A stretch of DNA of 64,000 bases from contig JAOVFP010000002.1 of NCBI GenBank assembly GCA_025738555.1, forward strand, positions 6,510,001 through 6,574,000, written 5' to 3'. The stretch is from Cyathus striatus. Its lineage: Eukaryota; Basidiomycota; Agaricomycetes; Agaricales; Nidulariaceae. How positions within the stretch are numbered: the stretch's first letter is position 1; the number at the start of each line of letters is the position of its first letter. The translations under genes were made by a program, and so were the position numbers. A model generated the notes under the pieces. It saw only the letters and a program-made list of their open reading frames with translations. It searched no databases and was not told the DNA's origin. Of this stretch, positions 1 through 12,255 are shown piece by piece.

Positions 1-533
1 GTGACCATTACTATCGATTTGCTCTGATACCAATGTATGTGAATTAGAATTCCTTATCACCCTATTATTGACGTACCTTAGAACGATCCATAACTTTGGA
101 AGGTTTTGAAGATCGAAATGCGGTCTGGTGCAAAGTGGAGAATTTTATGTAAGTAAATGTGCCATATTTGCAATTGAAACCACAACGTACCAGAGGTTCA
201 CGGCGGAAGAGATTTTTCGTGACCATTACTGTCGATTTGCTCTGATGCTAATATATGTCAATTAGAATTCCTTGTCACCCTATTATTGACGTACCTCAAA
301 ACCATCCATAACTTTGGAAGGTTCTGAAGATCGAAATAGGGTCTGGTGCAAAGTGGAGAATTTCATGTGAGTAAATATGTCATATTTGTAACTGAAACTG
401 CTATTATTGACGTACCGCAAAACGATTCATAGCTTTGGAAGGTTCTGAAGATCGAGATGGGGTCTGGTGCAAAACAGAGAATTTCATGTAAGTAAATGTG
501 TCATATTTGCAACTGAAACCACAACGCACCAGA
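1..533. repeat. Three partial tandem copies of a GTPase 3' end
   Basis: A block starting CCTATTATTGACGTACC recurs at about 61, 279 and 400. Each copy is followed by nearly the same 110-130 bases, ending in the reverse complement of the last-exon/intron border of the neighbouring GTPase gene. The first two copies also share an upstream leader starting GTGACCATTACT (positions 1 and about 223), giving a unit near 218 bases. The third copy is the real 3' end of the gene at 404-1568. This looks like repeated local duplication of the gene's terminal intron and 3' flank. Confidence 0.8.
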
Positions 534-1568
534 CCAATCATGGCCTTTAACCTTTGCTGAGGGGTGGGGGGCTTGATAGCTTCGATGGCCGAAAATATTT
601 TCTGGAGCTGTTCTTGAGTTGCTTCATCCTTTGATATCTTAACGAGTTGTTTAAGCATGAAGTAAAGCTCCTTCCCGACGTCTGTTTCCGATAATAATTT
701 ATGTTGATCAACGAGCTCCTCTTGAATTTTCAAAACGTCGTAGTCCACATGATGCTTTTGAAGAAGGTTGTTGACAATCTGCCATGCTGATGCGTTTGTT
801 CCTTCAAATTTGAAAACCTCGGATCCGCCGTCAATCATATCTTTCCAAAAGTTGTCCCTTAAAGCATGCACGCGACGGTCCCCTACGTCCCAGGGTATCA
901 CAGACCATTTCGTCGTCGCTAAGACTACGGACGAAAGGGCTTGATCACCACACAACTTGCGAAATAGGTCAAGATTCTTCCTCGTCGCGCCAGTCATGCG
1001 AGTCTCCGCTATATTATGAAGATATATGACACCACCAAGCTTCATATCATTAACATACCTTCATCATAAGAAGTCAGAAGAACAATTAAGGGGGTATTGA
1101 AATAGTGATTTTCTACATACGAAGTAGCCAGCCACACTGATATCCGTCGAAGAATTTCCGCATCATCCTCATAATCGTTATCAAATCCGGGAGTGTCGAC
1201 GACAACTATCCGCTTATATGAATCGAAAGGGTGCGAACGAATTATGTGCTGCAAGTTAGATGTGCATGATTCGAGCTCACGACCGACCTTCATTACGTCT
1301 TCACCAAGCAAGGTATTGATAAACTGTTTAGAAGGGGGCAGTTAATACGTGACTAGTAACTAAAACCCACGGGTATTTCCATACTGACCGTGCTCTTCCC
1401 AACAACTGGAGGACCCATAACACTAATTCTTATTTTAATAACAGGAATATAGGTAATGTAGTACACGCACAGTATTACCACGTCGGTAGGTTTTCCATCC
1501 TTAACGAACACATCGCTTTTTCGTATAATGGCCTCTTTTTTTTTCCAGGTTCTTCTCTTCGTTGGCAT
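404..1568 (-). CDS. AIG1/septin-like P-loop GTPase, copy G1
   Basis: Four-exon gene: 1471-1568, 1389-1422, 1121-1323, then 1058 down to 530, where a GTGCGT donor follows, or down to a stop at 404 if that intron is retained (329 aa). Exon 1 gives a basic N-terminus (MPTKRRTWKKKE). Exon 2 is 34 nt and encodes the P-loop GPPVVGKST. Exon 3 carries the G3 motif VVDTPGF, and exon 4 carries GGVIYLHNI and the G4-like TTKWS. The last exon ends in a charged helical region (LQKIFSAIEAIK). The role is presumably GTP binding/hydrolysis in a fungal-expanded family of unknown cellular function. The P-loop has PVV where the tandem copies at 23-29 kb have TGV or SGV. How the 3' end is spliced is uncertain because of the tandem repeats downstream. 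Confidence 0.8.
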
Positions 1569-1977
1569 AATTCAATATGAGACGGTAGACAGAAATGACG
1601 ATAAGAAGAGAAATTTACAGCACATTATCCCAGCTCCCAATTTCGCTTTAAGAATCGAGAACGACTCGTAGAGCATCGTGTATGATGTGAGGTTGCCGCG
1701 AGTTGATATTTAATCTCGATTAAAACAGCCTGTGGTCCGTGCGGCGCGGATCGCCACATATGGAATGGTACCTAACTTTAATGTTTACATACATAGTACC
1801 ATTTCATGACGTGCTTCCCACATCGACTCCAGACAGCCAATTGCAACGTCATCCCGATCAGACGGTATCCTGAATTCCAGGATTTACAGCAACATATCTG
1901 TTACTTATCTACCTGTATACGTGCAGCCACAAAAGGCCCAATGCAAGCTTAGCGCTTAACATCTAACAAAATCGTCG
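1569..1977. other. Intergenic, no gene seen
   Basis: Sequence between the 5' end of GTPase G1 (minus) and the Nudix gene fragment. It should contain the G1 promoter. I see no coding potential, RNA gene or repeat here. Confidence 0.5.
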
Positions 1978-2349
1978 TATTCCTCGCCCCTGCTTCATTT
2001 ATCTGTTCTAACGCTCAGGGATCCGTTCTTTCCAGAGTGGTGGTTCTCATCCTCGACAATACCTTGTGTGTGAGGCATGTTGCATTCCTATTTTGCCTCA
2101 CCGCTGACTACCGAACCAGCCCATCCCCAACTCATCAGAAGTTGCTTCGCTGTTCTCCCATCCCCTCGCCTCGTTCCTCACCACGATTCCTCCATTTCCC
2201 TCGGAACCAGAGAGCGTAGAAGTGCCATATCACACTTCATTTGAGTCCTATTCATCAGGTCCCAGTGGAGAGAAAGAATACACAATGAAAGTGCATCAGT
2301 TCCTTACTGGGAGAGAAGCAGGAGGAATCAAGCCTGTATTCGGATTGAC
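1978..2349 (+). pseudogene. Fragment of Nudix (CoA diphosphatase-like) gene
   Basis: About 370 bases match, in inverted orientation, the intact Nudix gene at 15953-17506. The match covers the end of its intron 5, exon 6, intron 6 and most of exon 7. The exon-7 reading (PILNSSEVASLFSHPLASF in the parent) is still followable here with substitutions. The copy breaks off right after the GLT codons, where the parent has a splice donor. There is no Nudix box and no start, so it cannot be functional. It lies directly upstream of the dead GH16 copy, so a segmental duplication probably juxtaposed the two fragments. Confidence 0.8.
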
Positions 2350-2499
2350 TCAACTACTGCCTTCCCTACAGTGCTCACTTGAACGTCCTTCTCATCAAGC
2401 TTCGAGCTTGTCTTTGCTGCACCTACTCGTCCTTTTAGCAACTACTTCAAACTTACTGCTGTACGGCTCCAGGCTTCTGCATCCCTGGTCTCAAGAGCT

Positions 2500-3859
2500 G
2501 ACGCAATCTCGAAAGGTATCGCGTTCATCAACGGTGCAGGAAATGCAGCTATCCGGGTGGACATTAAGGCGAATGTAGAGAATGGGCCTTTGGTATACCG
2601 TAATCCAGTGCGTACCTCTATCACCTTCCACCCTCATTCTTTCTCAACTCAAACTAGGTACAAATAACGTCCCAATGAATTGAGAAAGAATGAAGGTGTC
2701 ACATACGCTTCGGATACTCCGTACGTCCCATCCTTGTACCACCCCCATCCAAACTCACCTCTGCATACGTAGGTATGGCCATTATTCTGGGTACTGGGAA
2801 ACGGAGGCAACCGGTCAGCCGGAGGCGGAATCGACCTGATCGAAGCGATAGGCCTCATGGGGAACAACCAAGTCGCCGTTCACACCGACCCGGGGTGTAC
2901 TCTCAATAGCAGTTCCACTGCCCAGACGGGTAAAACGCTGCAAAGTGACTGTTCGAATTCTGCTGGATGTGTGGTTGCAGAGACGAAGAGTAATAGTTAT
3001 GGAGAGACGTTCGCGCAGCTGGTGGAGGTGTTTTTGCGATGCCGTTTGATGTTTCTGGGATTTACGTGGTTTTGGAGCGTATGTCTTTTTTTGTTTTTGC
3101 TTTTTGGTTTGGGGGAAGTGCTGATTGTAGGGTAGAGGCCGGATATACCGGATAATATTAAGAGTGCGAATTCGGTTTCGACGATGGATACGACTAGTTG
3201 GGGGTTGCCTTCTTCTGCGGATGCTGCTTCCTCGTGTAATATTACGGAGATTTTCGAGCCTCAGCAGCTGGTTTTGCTTACTACGCTCTGTGGTGTCTGG
3301 TTCATACCATACTCCCCTCCCCCTACCCCTTGTAAATGCTAACCTACCAACAGGGCAGGCGTACCAGACATCTACGCAAACACATGCCATACGCGCACAG
3401 GAAACTACGTACGTCCCTCCCCATCTCCATCCCGTCCTTTCTAACCTCATTTGAGTACAGTTCTTAGACAACATCATAGGCCCCGGAAGCAGCTACGACA
3501 ACGCATACTGGGAAGTACGATACATACAAACATACACCGTTGCCAATTCCTCTTCGTCTGGTTCGTTACCGGCTTCTTCTGCGGCTGGTTTGTCGACTCC
3601 CTGTGGAAAGTTACGTGTTTCGAGCTCGTCGATTCGGAGTTCGGTGTTGGCGGCTGGGACAGGCACGAGTCCAAGTCAGCCTACGAGTGGGGTGGTTTCT
3701 AGGATGCATGTTGGCTCGGGTGTGGGGTTGGAGCTGTTGAGTCTTTGCGTTTGCGTTTGCGTTTGCTTTGTTATGATTGGTTGGGCTTTGATACTACGGT
3801 ATATCACGGGCGTTTGGTTTTATGATTATGAGAGCTACTTGACATTTTTGCTATGTTGA
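2500..3859 (+). pseudogene. Dead GH16 beta-glucanase copy
   Basis: Homologous to exons 2-7 of the GH16 genes at 6604 and 9090. Recognisable pieces are KGIAFINGAGNAAIRVD near 2510, WPLFWVLGNGG near 2785, the catalytic segment near 2820, GCVVAETKSNSYG near 2970, RPDIPDNIKSA near 3140, and DNIIGPGSSYDNAYWEVRYI near 3470, then a Ser-rich tail and a hydrophobic end. The first exon and signal peptide are missing, and the region corresponding to exon 3 is unrecognisable. The catalytic GEIDIIE motif reads GGIDLIE: the nucleophile Glu codon (2827-2829) became Gly by a single A-to-G change. A 1-nt loss near 3018 shifts the frame and a 2-nt loss near 3066 restores it. Clearly inactive. Confidence 0.85.
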
Positions 3860-3962
3860 GTGTTCACTGTTGTATGTACTGCTTATGTAGGACATGGACT
3901 TTTGGATGTGGTTATATTTCTGGGTGTTTTATTTGGTATTTGTGATGATGCTTTTGTGTACT

Positions 3963-5229
3963 CAGGCTCCTAAAACCATCCTCTCGCCTCGCTCGAATGG
4001 CCTTACATAAGAGACAGCTACAAGAACAAACAAAACGTAGTGGCCAAACTCGCGAGGGAGAGGCTGGCAAACATTGTAACCGGGGATCTCGGTGGTGTGA
4101 CAATACCTCGGGAGCCACTCGTAAGAAATACCTCGCTTAGAAAAAATGATCAACTTCACACGGCCATAAACAAATATAATATTGAGACCCTGTGATGCGA
4201 TTGATACAGGGTACCGGAGAGTAACTTGAGGGCTGAGTCCATAGATAATAATGTAACCATATTGTGTAGTATTCTATCTCTCGTTTCATGCAGCTATCAT
4301 CAGTTTAAAGTAGCCTACCTTCTATAGATGGTCATGTATTTCCTATGAAAAACATTAAAGAATGAAGTAAATACTATTTAAAATGAGTTGTATGTCCTAG
4401 TATATATAAAGAGGTTGAATAACATCTGTTCAGCAAATGCTTTTCCTACATCCTCACATTCTTCATGGATATAAAATAGATCACACACTTATGTGCTTGA
4501 AGAATGTAACATTGGCATTGTCAACTTCATTTATGACTTTCTAATTATTTCTCGGTTCAAAAACCACCCTACCTTGTAGCCTCCAATATTTGGAATGGAG
4601 GTGATTATTTGGGTGAAGATTTGTTTCCAGCTGTAGATCCAGAAGAAGATGCACCTGAATACAACAAGGAGTGAGGAGAAAATAAATTGGACAAGTTAAT
4701 AAGCATTGTAAGCAAGCTTTTATTTTAAAAATGTGTTCTACCTCTGATGAATTTATGCAGAAAACTGTTATATGCATTAGTATTTTAATGTAGAGCACAT
4801 ATCGTCAGTTTAATGCATTTCAATCTCTTATGGGTATGTTTTTACACTTAGAAAATATACCAGAGATAATTCAGGACTCCTAAAGACTTCAATATATTGT
4901 CAATCTCCTTGAGTTGCAGATATTTAAGCTTTAAGTGATAGGAAAGTTCTCTTATGGTATCACTGACAAATGAGCTTCTTCGATTGCCACATCCCTCGTC
5001 ATCAATTCCTATGGAAGCGAGAATTTATTGCCGTGTGAAATTGATCATTTTTTCTAAGCGAGGTATTTCTTACGAGGCTCCCGAGGTATTGTCACACCAC
5101 CGAGATCCCCGGTTACAATGTTTGCCAGCCTCTCCCTCGCGAGTTTGGCCGCTACGTTTTGCTTGTTCTTGTAGCTGTCTCTTATGTAAGGCCATTCGAG
5201 CGAGGCGAGAGGATGGTTTTAGGAGCCTG
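3963..5229. mobile_element. Foldback element with about 207-bp inverted repeats
   Basis: The outer ends are CAGGCTCCTAAAACC (3963) and its reverse complement ending at 5229. The left arm runs to about 4170 and the right arm from about 5024. The arms are almost identical apart from a few substitutions and a 2-nt indel. The AT-rich middle (about 850 bases) has no intact ORF. This is the structure of a non-autonomous foldback/long-TIR DNA element. I could not see a convincing target-site duplication, and GTACT near both ends is not at matching distances. Confidence 0.75.
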
Positions 5230-6603
5230 TTGCGTACTGTCTTTTGATTGAGCACTTCCTACTTGTTCAGATTTTGACAATCACGTGATTGAAACATGTC
5301 ATCCGGAAAATCGGAACAGCGGTTACCAACGTTCTCCTTGACTTTCACCTTGCTAATCTATCCAAAATCTATCAACTTACTGGTCATTGCCTACGATCCT
5401 TGGTCTTCGTTATGACAAAAAGCGAGCGAGATGGGATACCTAGAAGTGACGCATCCCAGGAAACGATGTTGACTGACGAGCTCTGTCGTTCTTGAAACTC
5501 TTGCAGGATTTGTTGATATATGCCCCAGGGCTCTGGCCTTGTCATCTTTTCGAGGAGACCTTTACAGAGCGGATACGAATATTACATCTCCCGACACGGT
5601 TTAGAATGGCCTCGATCTCAAGGAGCTGCATCCGATGGAACTGGAGACGTCCTTGTCACGTTAAGGATACCGTACCAGCCGGCTTAGCTGCACATCAATG
5701 CTGGGTGTTCCGAGCTATGTGACTCCTCCGCTTTCGAGCACGATCCTGACGTCTTTGGTCGAGGAAATTAGGTGGTACGTTCCAGAATCCATGTAGAAAT
5801 CTTACCTGCCTGACTTGAAGTTGTTCTAGGATTCGTACGTGTGGATGTTGTGCTTTGAGCGTCTCCGTAGAAGTTGTCTCGAGGAGAAGAGGGGTAGAGG
5901 GGGGTAGAGGGTGTATCGTCCTCCGATACCTATGTGCGGCCTGAAGGAGGCAATCGACATTGGATGGCCCGGTACATGCGTGCTCCACTTTCGAGCGCGA
6001 TTCGGACATAACTTATTCTAGTCCATTATGAAGCATGGACAATGCTTGCCGTGAACTTGGATTTGGGAACTATCGGCATTTCGCTTTGTTCAACGCTCCT
6101 CTACAGACGAAGAGCATCTAACCAGCTATAAACAAGGAAACCACCTCGTAAGGTCTTTTAATTCATGCTCGAGCCTGACCTGACCTTATTTCAGGATTCT
6201 TGTCGACCCTTCAGCGTCGGGGGTGGTCATTATTTCGAGAGGAAGAGAGGTGAAGATGAATTCGAGTCTACATCATCCCCCGACACTTATGTGCGGCCGA
6301 AAGGAGGCCCATTGCGCGGCAATGATCCAATCCAAGCACATTACACCGTGCTTCTTCCGATGGAAGCAACGTAAGGTCAACTTAAGGACCTCACCGCACC
6401 AGCCGGTGATACCTACTTACTCATCGCCACCGCTATGCGTGACCCCTCCGTGTTCGAACACAGTCTATTCTAGTCCATTCTGATGAGAGGACAGTGTGGA
6501 CAATGTTCACCGTGCCCTGGCCACCCTTTTTCTTGCTGCTGGTTGGTAACTTGCTTCTGATCCTCCATCATCTTCACCTACCTCGACATTGCTGCTCAGG
6601 GTC
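5230..6603. repeat. Degenerate repeats upstream of GH16 gene 2
   Basis: No gene is supported here. Three imperfect copies of a roughly 150-200-base segment are visible near 5575-5745, 5900-6045 and 6260-6490. Shared blocks are a CCGACAC/CCGATAC-TTATGTGCGGCC stretch, a GTACC-AGCCGG stretch and a TATTCTAGTCCATT stretch. They precede the GH16 start and probably result from local duplication of 5' flanking DNA. The stretch may include the GH16 promoter at its right end. Confidence 0.5.
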
Positions 6604-8111
6604 ATGTACAAGTTGCTCCTCGGCATTCTTTGGTGCCATATGCACTTTGCAGCTGCTATGATATACCACCCTTTGCGCGAGTATGCTGGTTCTACGTTTT
6701 TTGACCGCTGGGATTTCTATGGTGATATTGACGATACAACGTTAGGTGCACTTTCTTTAGTTTTATCTTAAGTTTTTTTTTACCAGCAAGTTGATGTTGG
6801 TCTTCCAGGTAACGTAACCTACCAGCACCGTGATACTGCAACTTCAAAAGGCCTCGCTTTTGTCAATGCCGCTGGAAATGCTGTTATAAAGGTGGACAAT
6901 GCCACCACCATAGCAGGTCCTGGACCCGGGGTATACAGAGATTCTGTGCGTAGCGATTCTCTACCCCACTCCTGAGCTTATTTTGACCGTGGGGCTAGAT
7001 TCGCATAACATCTCAGGACGCGTACGCAGCTGGAAGCCTAATTATCATAGACGCCTTACATATACCATTTGGTTGCTCTGTATGTCTACCCCCTCATCCC
7101 CCGTTAGGCATTCACTAATACCCTCTAGGTATGGCCGGCATTTTGGACTCTGGGTATCGGAGCGAGGTGGCCAGCGGCGGGCGAAATCGATATCATCGAG
7201 GCGATTAACCTCATGGGCAACAACCAAGTAGCTGTGCACACTTTACCAGGTTGCTTTCCAGTTACTCCTACAACGCCTCAAACTGGCAACATTCTCCAAC
7301 CCGATTGCTCTAGTTCTTCCGGATGCGTGGTCGCAGAGACCAAAGTGAACAGCTACGGCATAGGATTTGGTCAGGCCGGCGGTGGCGTCTTTGCATTGCA
7401 ACTTGATGCCACAGGTGTCTTTGCTTGGTTCTGGAGCGTGCGTCCCTTCTTAAGGCTGTTCGTGCCCGTGCCCGTGCTAATTAGGTTGTCCTATGCTAGC
7501 GGCCAGATATCCCAGAGAATATCCGCTCGGCAGACTCTGCTTCGACGATCGACACATCGTTATGGGGCATGCCTTCCGCCGCTCATCCTGCTTCTGGGTG
7601 TAACATGACGCAGATGTTTGGGCCTCAGCAGTTGATTCTTCTCACTACGCTCTGTGGGGTTTGGTAGGGGACTATAATATTCTGGTACGCGAAGCTTGCT
7701 CAATTTGTTCTCGTTTCGTAGGGCCGGTGTTCCGGAAATCTATGGGCATACATGCCAGACACCGACGGGGGACTGCGTACGCCGTCTGCTTTATCTGTCC
7801 TTTACGATGGTTAATCTTTGCTGGAACAGGTCTTAGACAATGTCGTTGGCCCTGGGACTACGTATGATAACGCATACTGGGAGGTTCGGAACATCAGGAC
7901 TTACGTGGCTGACGGTGTAACACCGTACCCTGCTTACACGTCGACAACGTCGGCATCATCCGCAACGCCCACGTCTGCCTCTTCTACCTCGTCATCACGT
8001 CCTGGAACAGCCAGTAGTACTCCAGGTCGACCGTCTAGTGGTGGCGCTACTATGTTTGTCAACTTGACCTTGACTTTGATGGCTTTCATTACCATAGCTA
8101 TATCGTTATGA
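6604..8111 (+). CDS. GH16 endo-beta-1,3(4)-glucanase-like, GPI-type tail
   Basis: Seven exons: 6604-6745, 6809-6945, 6999-7079, 7129-7437, 7500-7663, 7722-7776, 7830-8111 (389 aa). Start ATG 6604 gives a hydrophobic signal peptide (MYKLLLGILWCHMHFAAA). The GH16 catalytic motif GEIDIIE is intact at residues 138-144, with Glu139 as nucleophile and Glu144 as acid/base by family precedent. WPAFW precedes it and a Trp/Phe-rich WFWS follows. The C-terminus is a Ser/Thr-rich stretch followed by a hydrophobic end (VNLTLTLMAFITIAISL), which suggests a GPI-anchored or wall-associated enzyme acting on mixed- or beta-1,3-linked glucans. Exon lengths 81, 309, 164 and 55 are identical in the next copy, so the two are recent tandem paralogues. 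Substrate specificity cannot be read from sequence. Confidence 0.92.
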
Positions 8112-9089
8112 TAAGTTCAGGCGACTGTAGGTTTGGCTACGGACGCGGAACTTCGGCTCAGTTATTCTTGAAGATTACCTAGTATATACATAAGGATATG
8201 AACACGGACTTTTCGGATATTACGTTTGTTATTTTTCGGGCTTGCTGCTGTCTTACTCACAGGTTAATCTTGTGTTGTTAATGTTCCTTACTTATGATAG
8301 ATGTGTTTCCTTGGCACACTGTCTTTTCATAAAGATCGTTTCTTCATTTCCCAGTTTCGCTACCGTTTGACGATGGGCAGCCGACAGCCACTGGGGCTCG
8401 AGGGGAACGATAGGGTAAATATATCTCGTGCCTATTCTTAACTTGCTTTCACTAGAACTGACGCTCAATATGCTTAGGCTGAGGATGCTGTCATTTGAAT
8501 GTCGCATAGCGTTTCTTATCGATACTCCCCCCAACCAGGGGAAACTCCTTTATAGACTAGAGGTCTATGACATCGACGTTGCCTGATAAATGTGGCTTCG
8601 TATGAAGACCATAAATGAAGTTTCCGACCGTTGCTAGGCATGGTGGAGGTGCTTATTACAAAGCTACCTTGGAACTGCCCTCATCTTGCGCTGCGGTAAG
8701 GATATCGTAGCTGATGTGCAACTGCCTTGCTGTGCTCGAGTTTGTCAAGTGAATGTGTATGTTCCTGGCTTTACGATTGCAGCGCGATAACACTGGCGAT
8801 GCGTGCCCGAATGTCCTCTAACTCGAGCTCCTGCCAACTCCTATATATCCTCTAGCTCCTGATTCATTGACAGCGACGCCTTCCTTGGCACCTTGGTGGG
8901 CAAAACGCCCGATTTCTTATTGTAAATGCCGTAATTCTGCTTCGGTGGGCGGTCACCGCTGACCATTTCCCGATCTGCACTCTTGGAGAGGGGATAGCGC
9001 GATCCGCTATATCTCGACACAAACGTATCTGATATGAGACGTTCAGTCCCCATTACCCGCTTTCTTTCCTACCCTACCTTTCCGCCATA
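8112..9089. other. Intergenic between GH16 genes
   Basis: About 1 kb separating two tandem GH16 genes. The short ORFs on the minus strand (for example 8292-8534) show no family features. I see no RNA gene or clear repeat. It should contain the terminator of the first gene and the promoter of the second. Confidence 0.5.
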
Positions 9090-10605
9090 ATGATGAGGAA
9101 GGATCTTTGGCCGCTGGTTGCCGTACTCTTGTTGCAGCTATGTTTCGTCTGGGCCGTACACATTCCTTTGCGTGAACATATCGGATCAACGTTCTTTGAT
9201 GATTGGGATTTCTATGGGTTGTATGACAATACGACATGGGGTATGTCATTCCGGTGATACTGCAGTTAACGTATTTATGATTCTCGTCGTAGGAAATGTT
9301 ACATATCAGGACCGCGCTAATGCTACCAGCCAGCATCTTGCGTATATCAACGAGGCTGGTAACGCTATCGTCAGAGTGGACAACACTACAAACATTGCTG
9401 ATGAGCCGCTTATACACCGTGACTCCGTGTGTTATATTTGTGGTCAACTGGTTTTCAGTTCTAATCAATGTTCGTTGCAGGTCCGTATCACCTCCAGGGA
9501 TGCTTATGGCGTTGGCACTGTCTTGATCATCGACGCTCTCCATATTCCTTATGGATGCTCGGTATGTTGCAGCGGAGTACAGTAACTCTCTTTTGGTAAC
9601 ACTTTCTTTGTAGGTATGGCCTTCGTTCTGGACGTTCGGAACAGGGAAAGAATGGCCAGATTCTGGAGAGATCGACATTATCGAGGCTATCAACCTTATG
9701 ACTCACAATCAGATCGCACTCCATACCATTCCTGGATGCATGTTGACGGCCCCTCCCGACCAATACACCGGAACCATGCTTAACGATGACTGCTCTCAAG
9801 ACCGTGGCTGTATTGTTGCGGAAAATAAGCCAAACAGCTATGGTGAAGGCTTTAATCAAGCCGGAGGAGGAGTGTTCGCTACCCAGATTGATGAAACTGG
9901 AGTCTTTGTGTGGTTCTGGAGCGTCAGTATTTGCCACACTACCTTAGGCTTTGCTGACTTCTTGGTATTCAGCGACCGGATATACCTGACGACATAAAGA
10001 ATGCAGATTCGAATTCGACAATTGATGTGACCACATGGGGAAGGCCCACCGCGGCTTATCCTACGAATGGATGCAACATCAACGAGTTCTTTACCCCTCA
10101 AAAGATGGTTCTTCTCATTACTCTTTGCGGTGTCTGGTGCGTCGGAACTAGGCTTCCTTGGTAGACTGCTTACTGAACATTTTATGAAGGGCTGGCGCTG
10201 GTGATAACTACAGCAACACTTGCCAAACTCCCGCTAACTCCTGTGTAAGTCTCCGTGTTGAGCCTCCTTGTCTAGCAACTCACAGCTGGGCAGGTGCGGG
10301 ACAATATTATTGGCCCTGGCAGTCCAAAGTTCGATCAAGCATACTGGGAAGTACGGTATATCCGCACTTATATCCTAGAGGGTCTTACACCACCACCTTC
10401 TGCTGGTCCCGACCCTCTCTTGCCTCGGACATCAACTTCTTCGGAAGTGGCAACAGCGACTTCTGCCTCTGCATCATCATCAGAGAGTAGTAGTACCAGA
10501 CAACCTTCATCCTCTGATGCACATGCTGTCTCAGGCGTACGAGCTTGGGTTTCGAACGCGTTCTCGCTCTTTGTCATCGCAGCTTCAGCCTACGTTTTGT
10601 TGTAA
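9090..10605 (+). CDS. GH16 endo-beta-1,3(4)-glucanase-like, second intact copy
   Basis: Seven exons: 9090-9240, 9293-9426, 9481-9561, 9614-9922, 9973-10136, 10190-10244, 10294-10605 (401 aa). Start ATG 9090 gives a signal peptide (MMRKDLWPLVAVLLLQLCFV). GEIDIIE is intact at residues 140-146 (Glu141 and Glu146 catalytic by family precedent), followed by NLMTHNQIALHTIPGC. Cysteines and the YGEGFNQAGGGVF segment are shared with the first copy. The C-terminus is Ser/Thr-rich, then hydrophobic (SNAFSLFVIAASAYVLL), consistent with GPI anchoring. Introns sit at the same positions and phases as in the 6604 gene. It is likely secreted and involved in glucan remodelling or degradation. Confidence 0.92.
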
Positions 10606-11074
10606 CTACCGCCCTTTGGATTGCATACCTGGACTTTCAAGGACTGAGCCCTTCTTTACGGTAACCACATCACATTAATTATTTGCAGCATTAGACAATA
10701 TCATTCTACGTATTGCGGGTTCTCGTCAGTAAGGCCTGTACATAGTTTTTGTTCAGAATGAATATTCACATACCCCAAGTAAACACTTACGATTGCCTAG
10801 CCAGGTCTCTTGACCTTCGTTAGCCTCATATCCCCCGCCGACGTCTATACTACTTCTTAACATCTGAAGCGACAAGCTCTTCACAAATCATAACCCCAAT
10901 CCGTACATTCAAGTACCTGGCGAAACTTCATTCATCCTCGCTAGGATCTTTTTCACATCGCCTATAAGAGCCATGTTCGTCTGCGTTTTCAGAAGTCTTC
11001 TAAACCATGAAAGTGAAAGATGCGATTCAGGGATAATAGTCGTCGGGAGACAGCAATGACAAAATGATAGGACG
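10606..11074. other. Intergenic, no gene seen
   Basis: 3' flank of the second GH16 gene up to the TIR of the next element. I see no coding or RNA signal. Confidence 0.45.
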
Positions 11075-11479
11075 ACCGGTCAAACCGGTCAGGGTTTAAA
11101 CATACCGTTCCTTACGCGCCATCGCCGCGCCCGCTTTCCTTTCCCCTGCGATATACCTTTCTCCCTTGCGTCCTTTTGTGTTCCTCTGCCAATCTAAGCT
11201 ATACTCAGTCCTACATAACACAATGGAGGACATTCAACCCTAGCTGAGCCCCATACTGAGACTACACGACTGACTATGCCAAACACATACATTCTGACAA
11301 GGCTCATCTTAGGACTTCTGGAACAAGTTCATGAGAAAGGAACAACTCTTCAGCCTGAAAGCTAGCCTTGCATTGTTCATTGCATCCAACTCTGATTATG
11401 GCTTTCTACGCTATGAAGGATGCTCTTGTTGATGTTGAGACTGGCCAATAGCTATGGAAAGACCTTTTGTTATTGAGTT

Positions 11480-12132
11480 TCAGACATATGGGATATCTAC
11501 TATGGCTATAAACGATGAAATACTGAATGGCAGATCGTATCCATTTATTCTCGGTTTCCTCGAGAAGTTCGGTGCCAGTAGGACTTTTGAGCGGGTGAGC
11601 CATGATACTAGCTTTTCGTGTCCATATTCGCTAGCAGAGATATGATTAAGAATAGATAATAGCTTTGTATTGCTTTCTTTATATAATTCTGTACAATGTG
11701 TTCGAGAATCGACGTTGTTTTCATCCAGAAGATACATAAACAGATCAAATGGGCCATTATACACTTTCTTGAATGCTGGCGAGATCTTCGAGACCTTCTC
11801 CGCCAAAGACCTCCTTGCTGCTCGAGTTTTAGGCTCAGGCTGGCCAGCACTACTGATATCAATCTGGCTAAATCAAGCAAAGCAGACCATGTCAGATTTT
11901 GCGAACTAATGTTACCAGGTAATACCGCGTACCTTGTACCTACTAAAGGCTCCTCTGCATCCAAGCACCCCTCACCACTCCCTGTACCCATAACAATCTC
12001 CTCGATGTTATCCGTGCTCGTTTCCGTAGCTACTCCCAAGTCACTGGCAGATCCTAGTGCTGTGGTATTCGCGCTGGCATCGTTATGTCGATTTTGGCGT
12101 TGTTTGTTGGCTTTCTTGGCGTGGTGAAACAT
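11480..12132 (-). CDS. Small unknown protein, resembles N-part of DUF6589-type genes
   Basis: Two exons, 11933-12132 and 11480-11867, joined by a 65-nt GT-AG intron (195 aa). Residues 1-70 are polar and low complexity (MFHHAKKANKQRQNRHNDAS). The second exon encodes an alpha-helical region (SPAFKKVYNGPFDLFMYLLD, then LLSILNHISASEYGHEKLVS). The layout of a short helical module with a FxxLL...SRTH...LLxILxxI pattern reminds me of the N-terminal region of Agaricomycete transposon-linked DUF6589 genes, but the match is from memory and weak. It lies inside the TIR element, with its promoter against the palindrome. It could be a truncated transposon gene. Confidence 0.5.
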
Positions 12133-12255
12133 TCTGAAGCATCCTCGAGTGGTTTTGTGCAACAAAGCAGTAAAGGGAAAGGAGGGAAGATGGAGGGACA
12201 GCAAAGAACTGAGAGGGAGTGGATATATGAGCCGCGGTAACGGGACGGACGAAAA

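Noticed and set aside
2815..3477. 220-codon minus-strand ORF
   Set aside because: Antisense to the GH16 pseudogene exons; a shadow frame.
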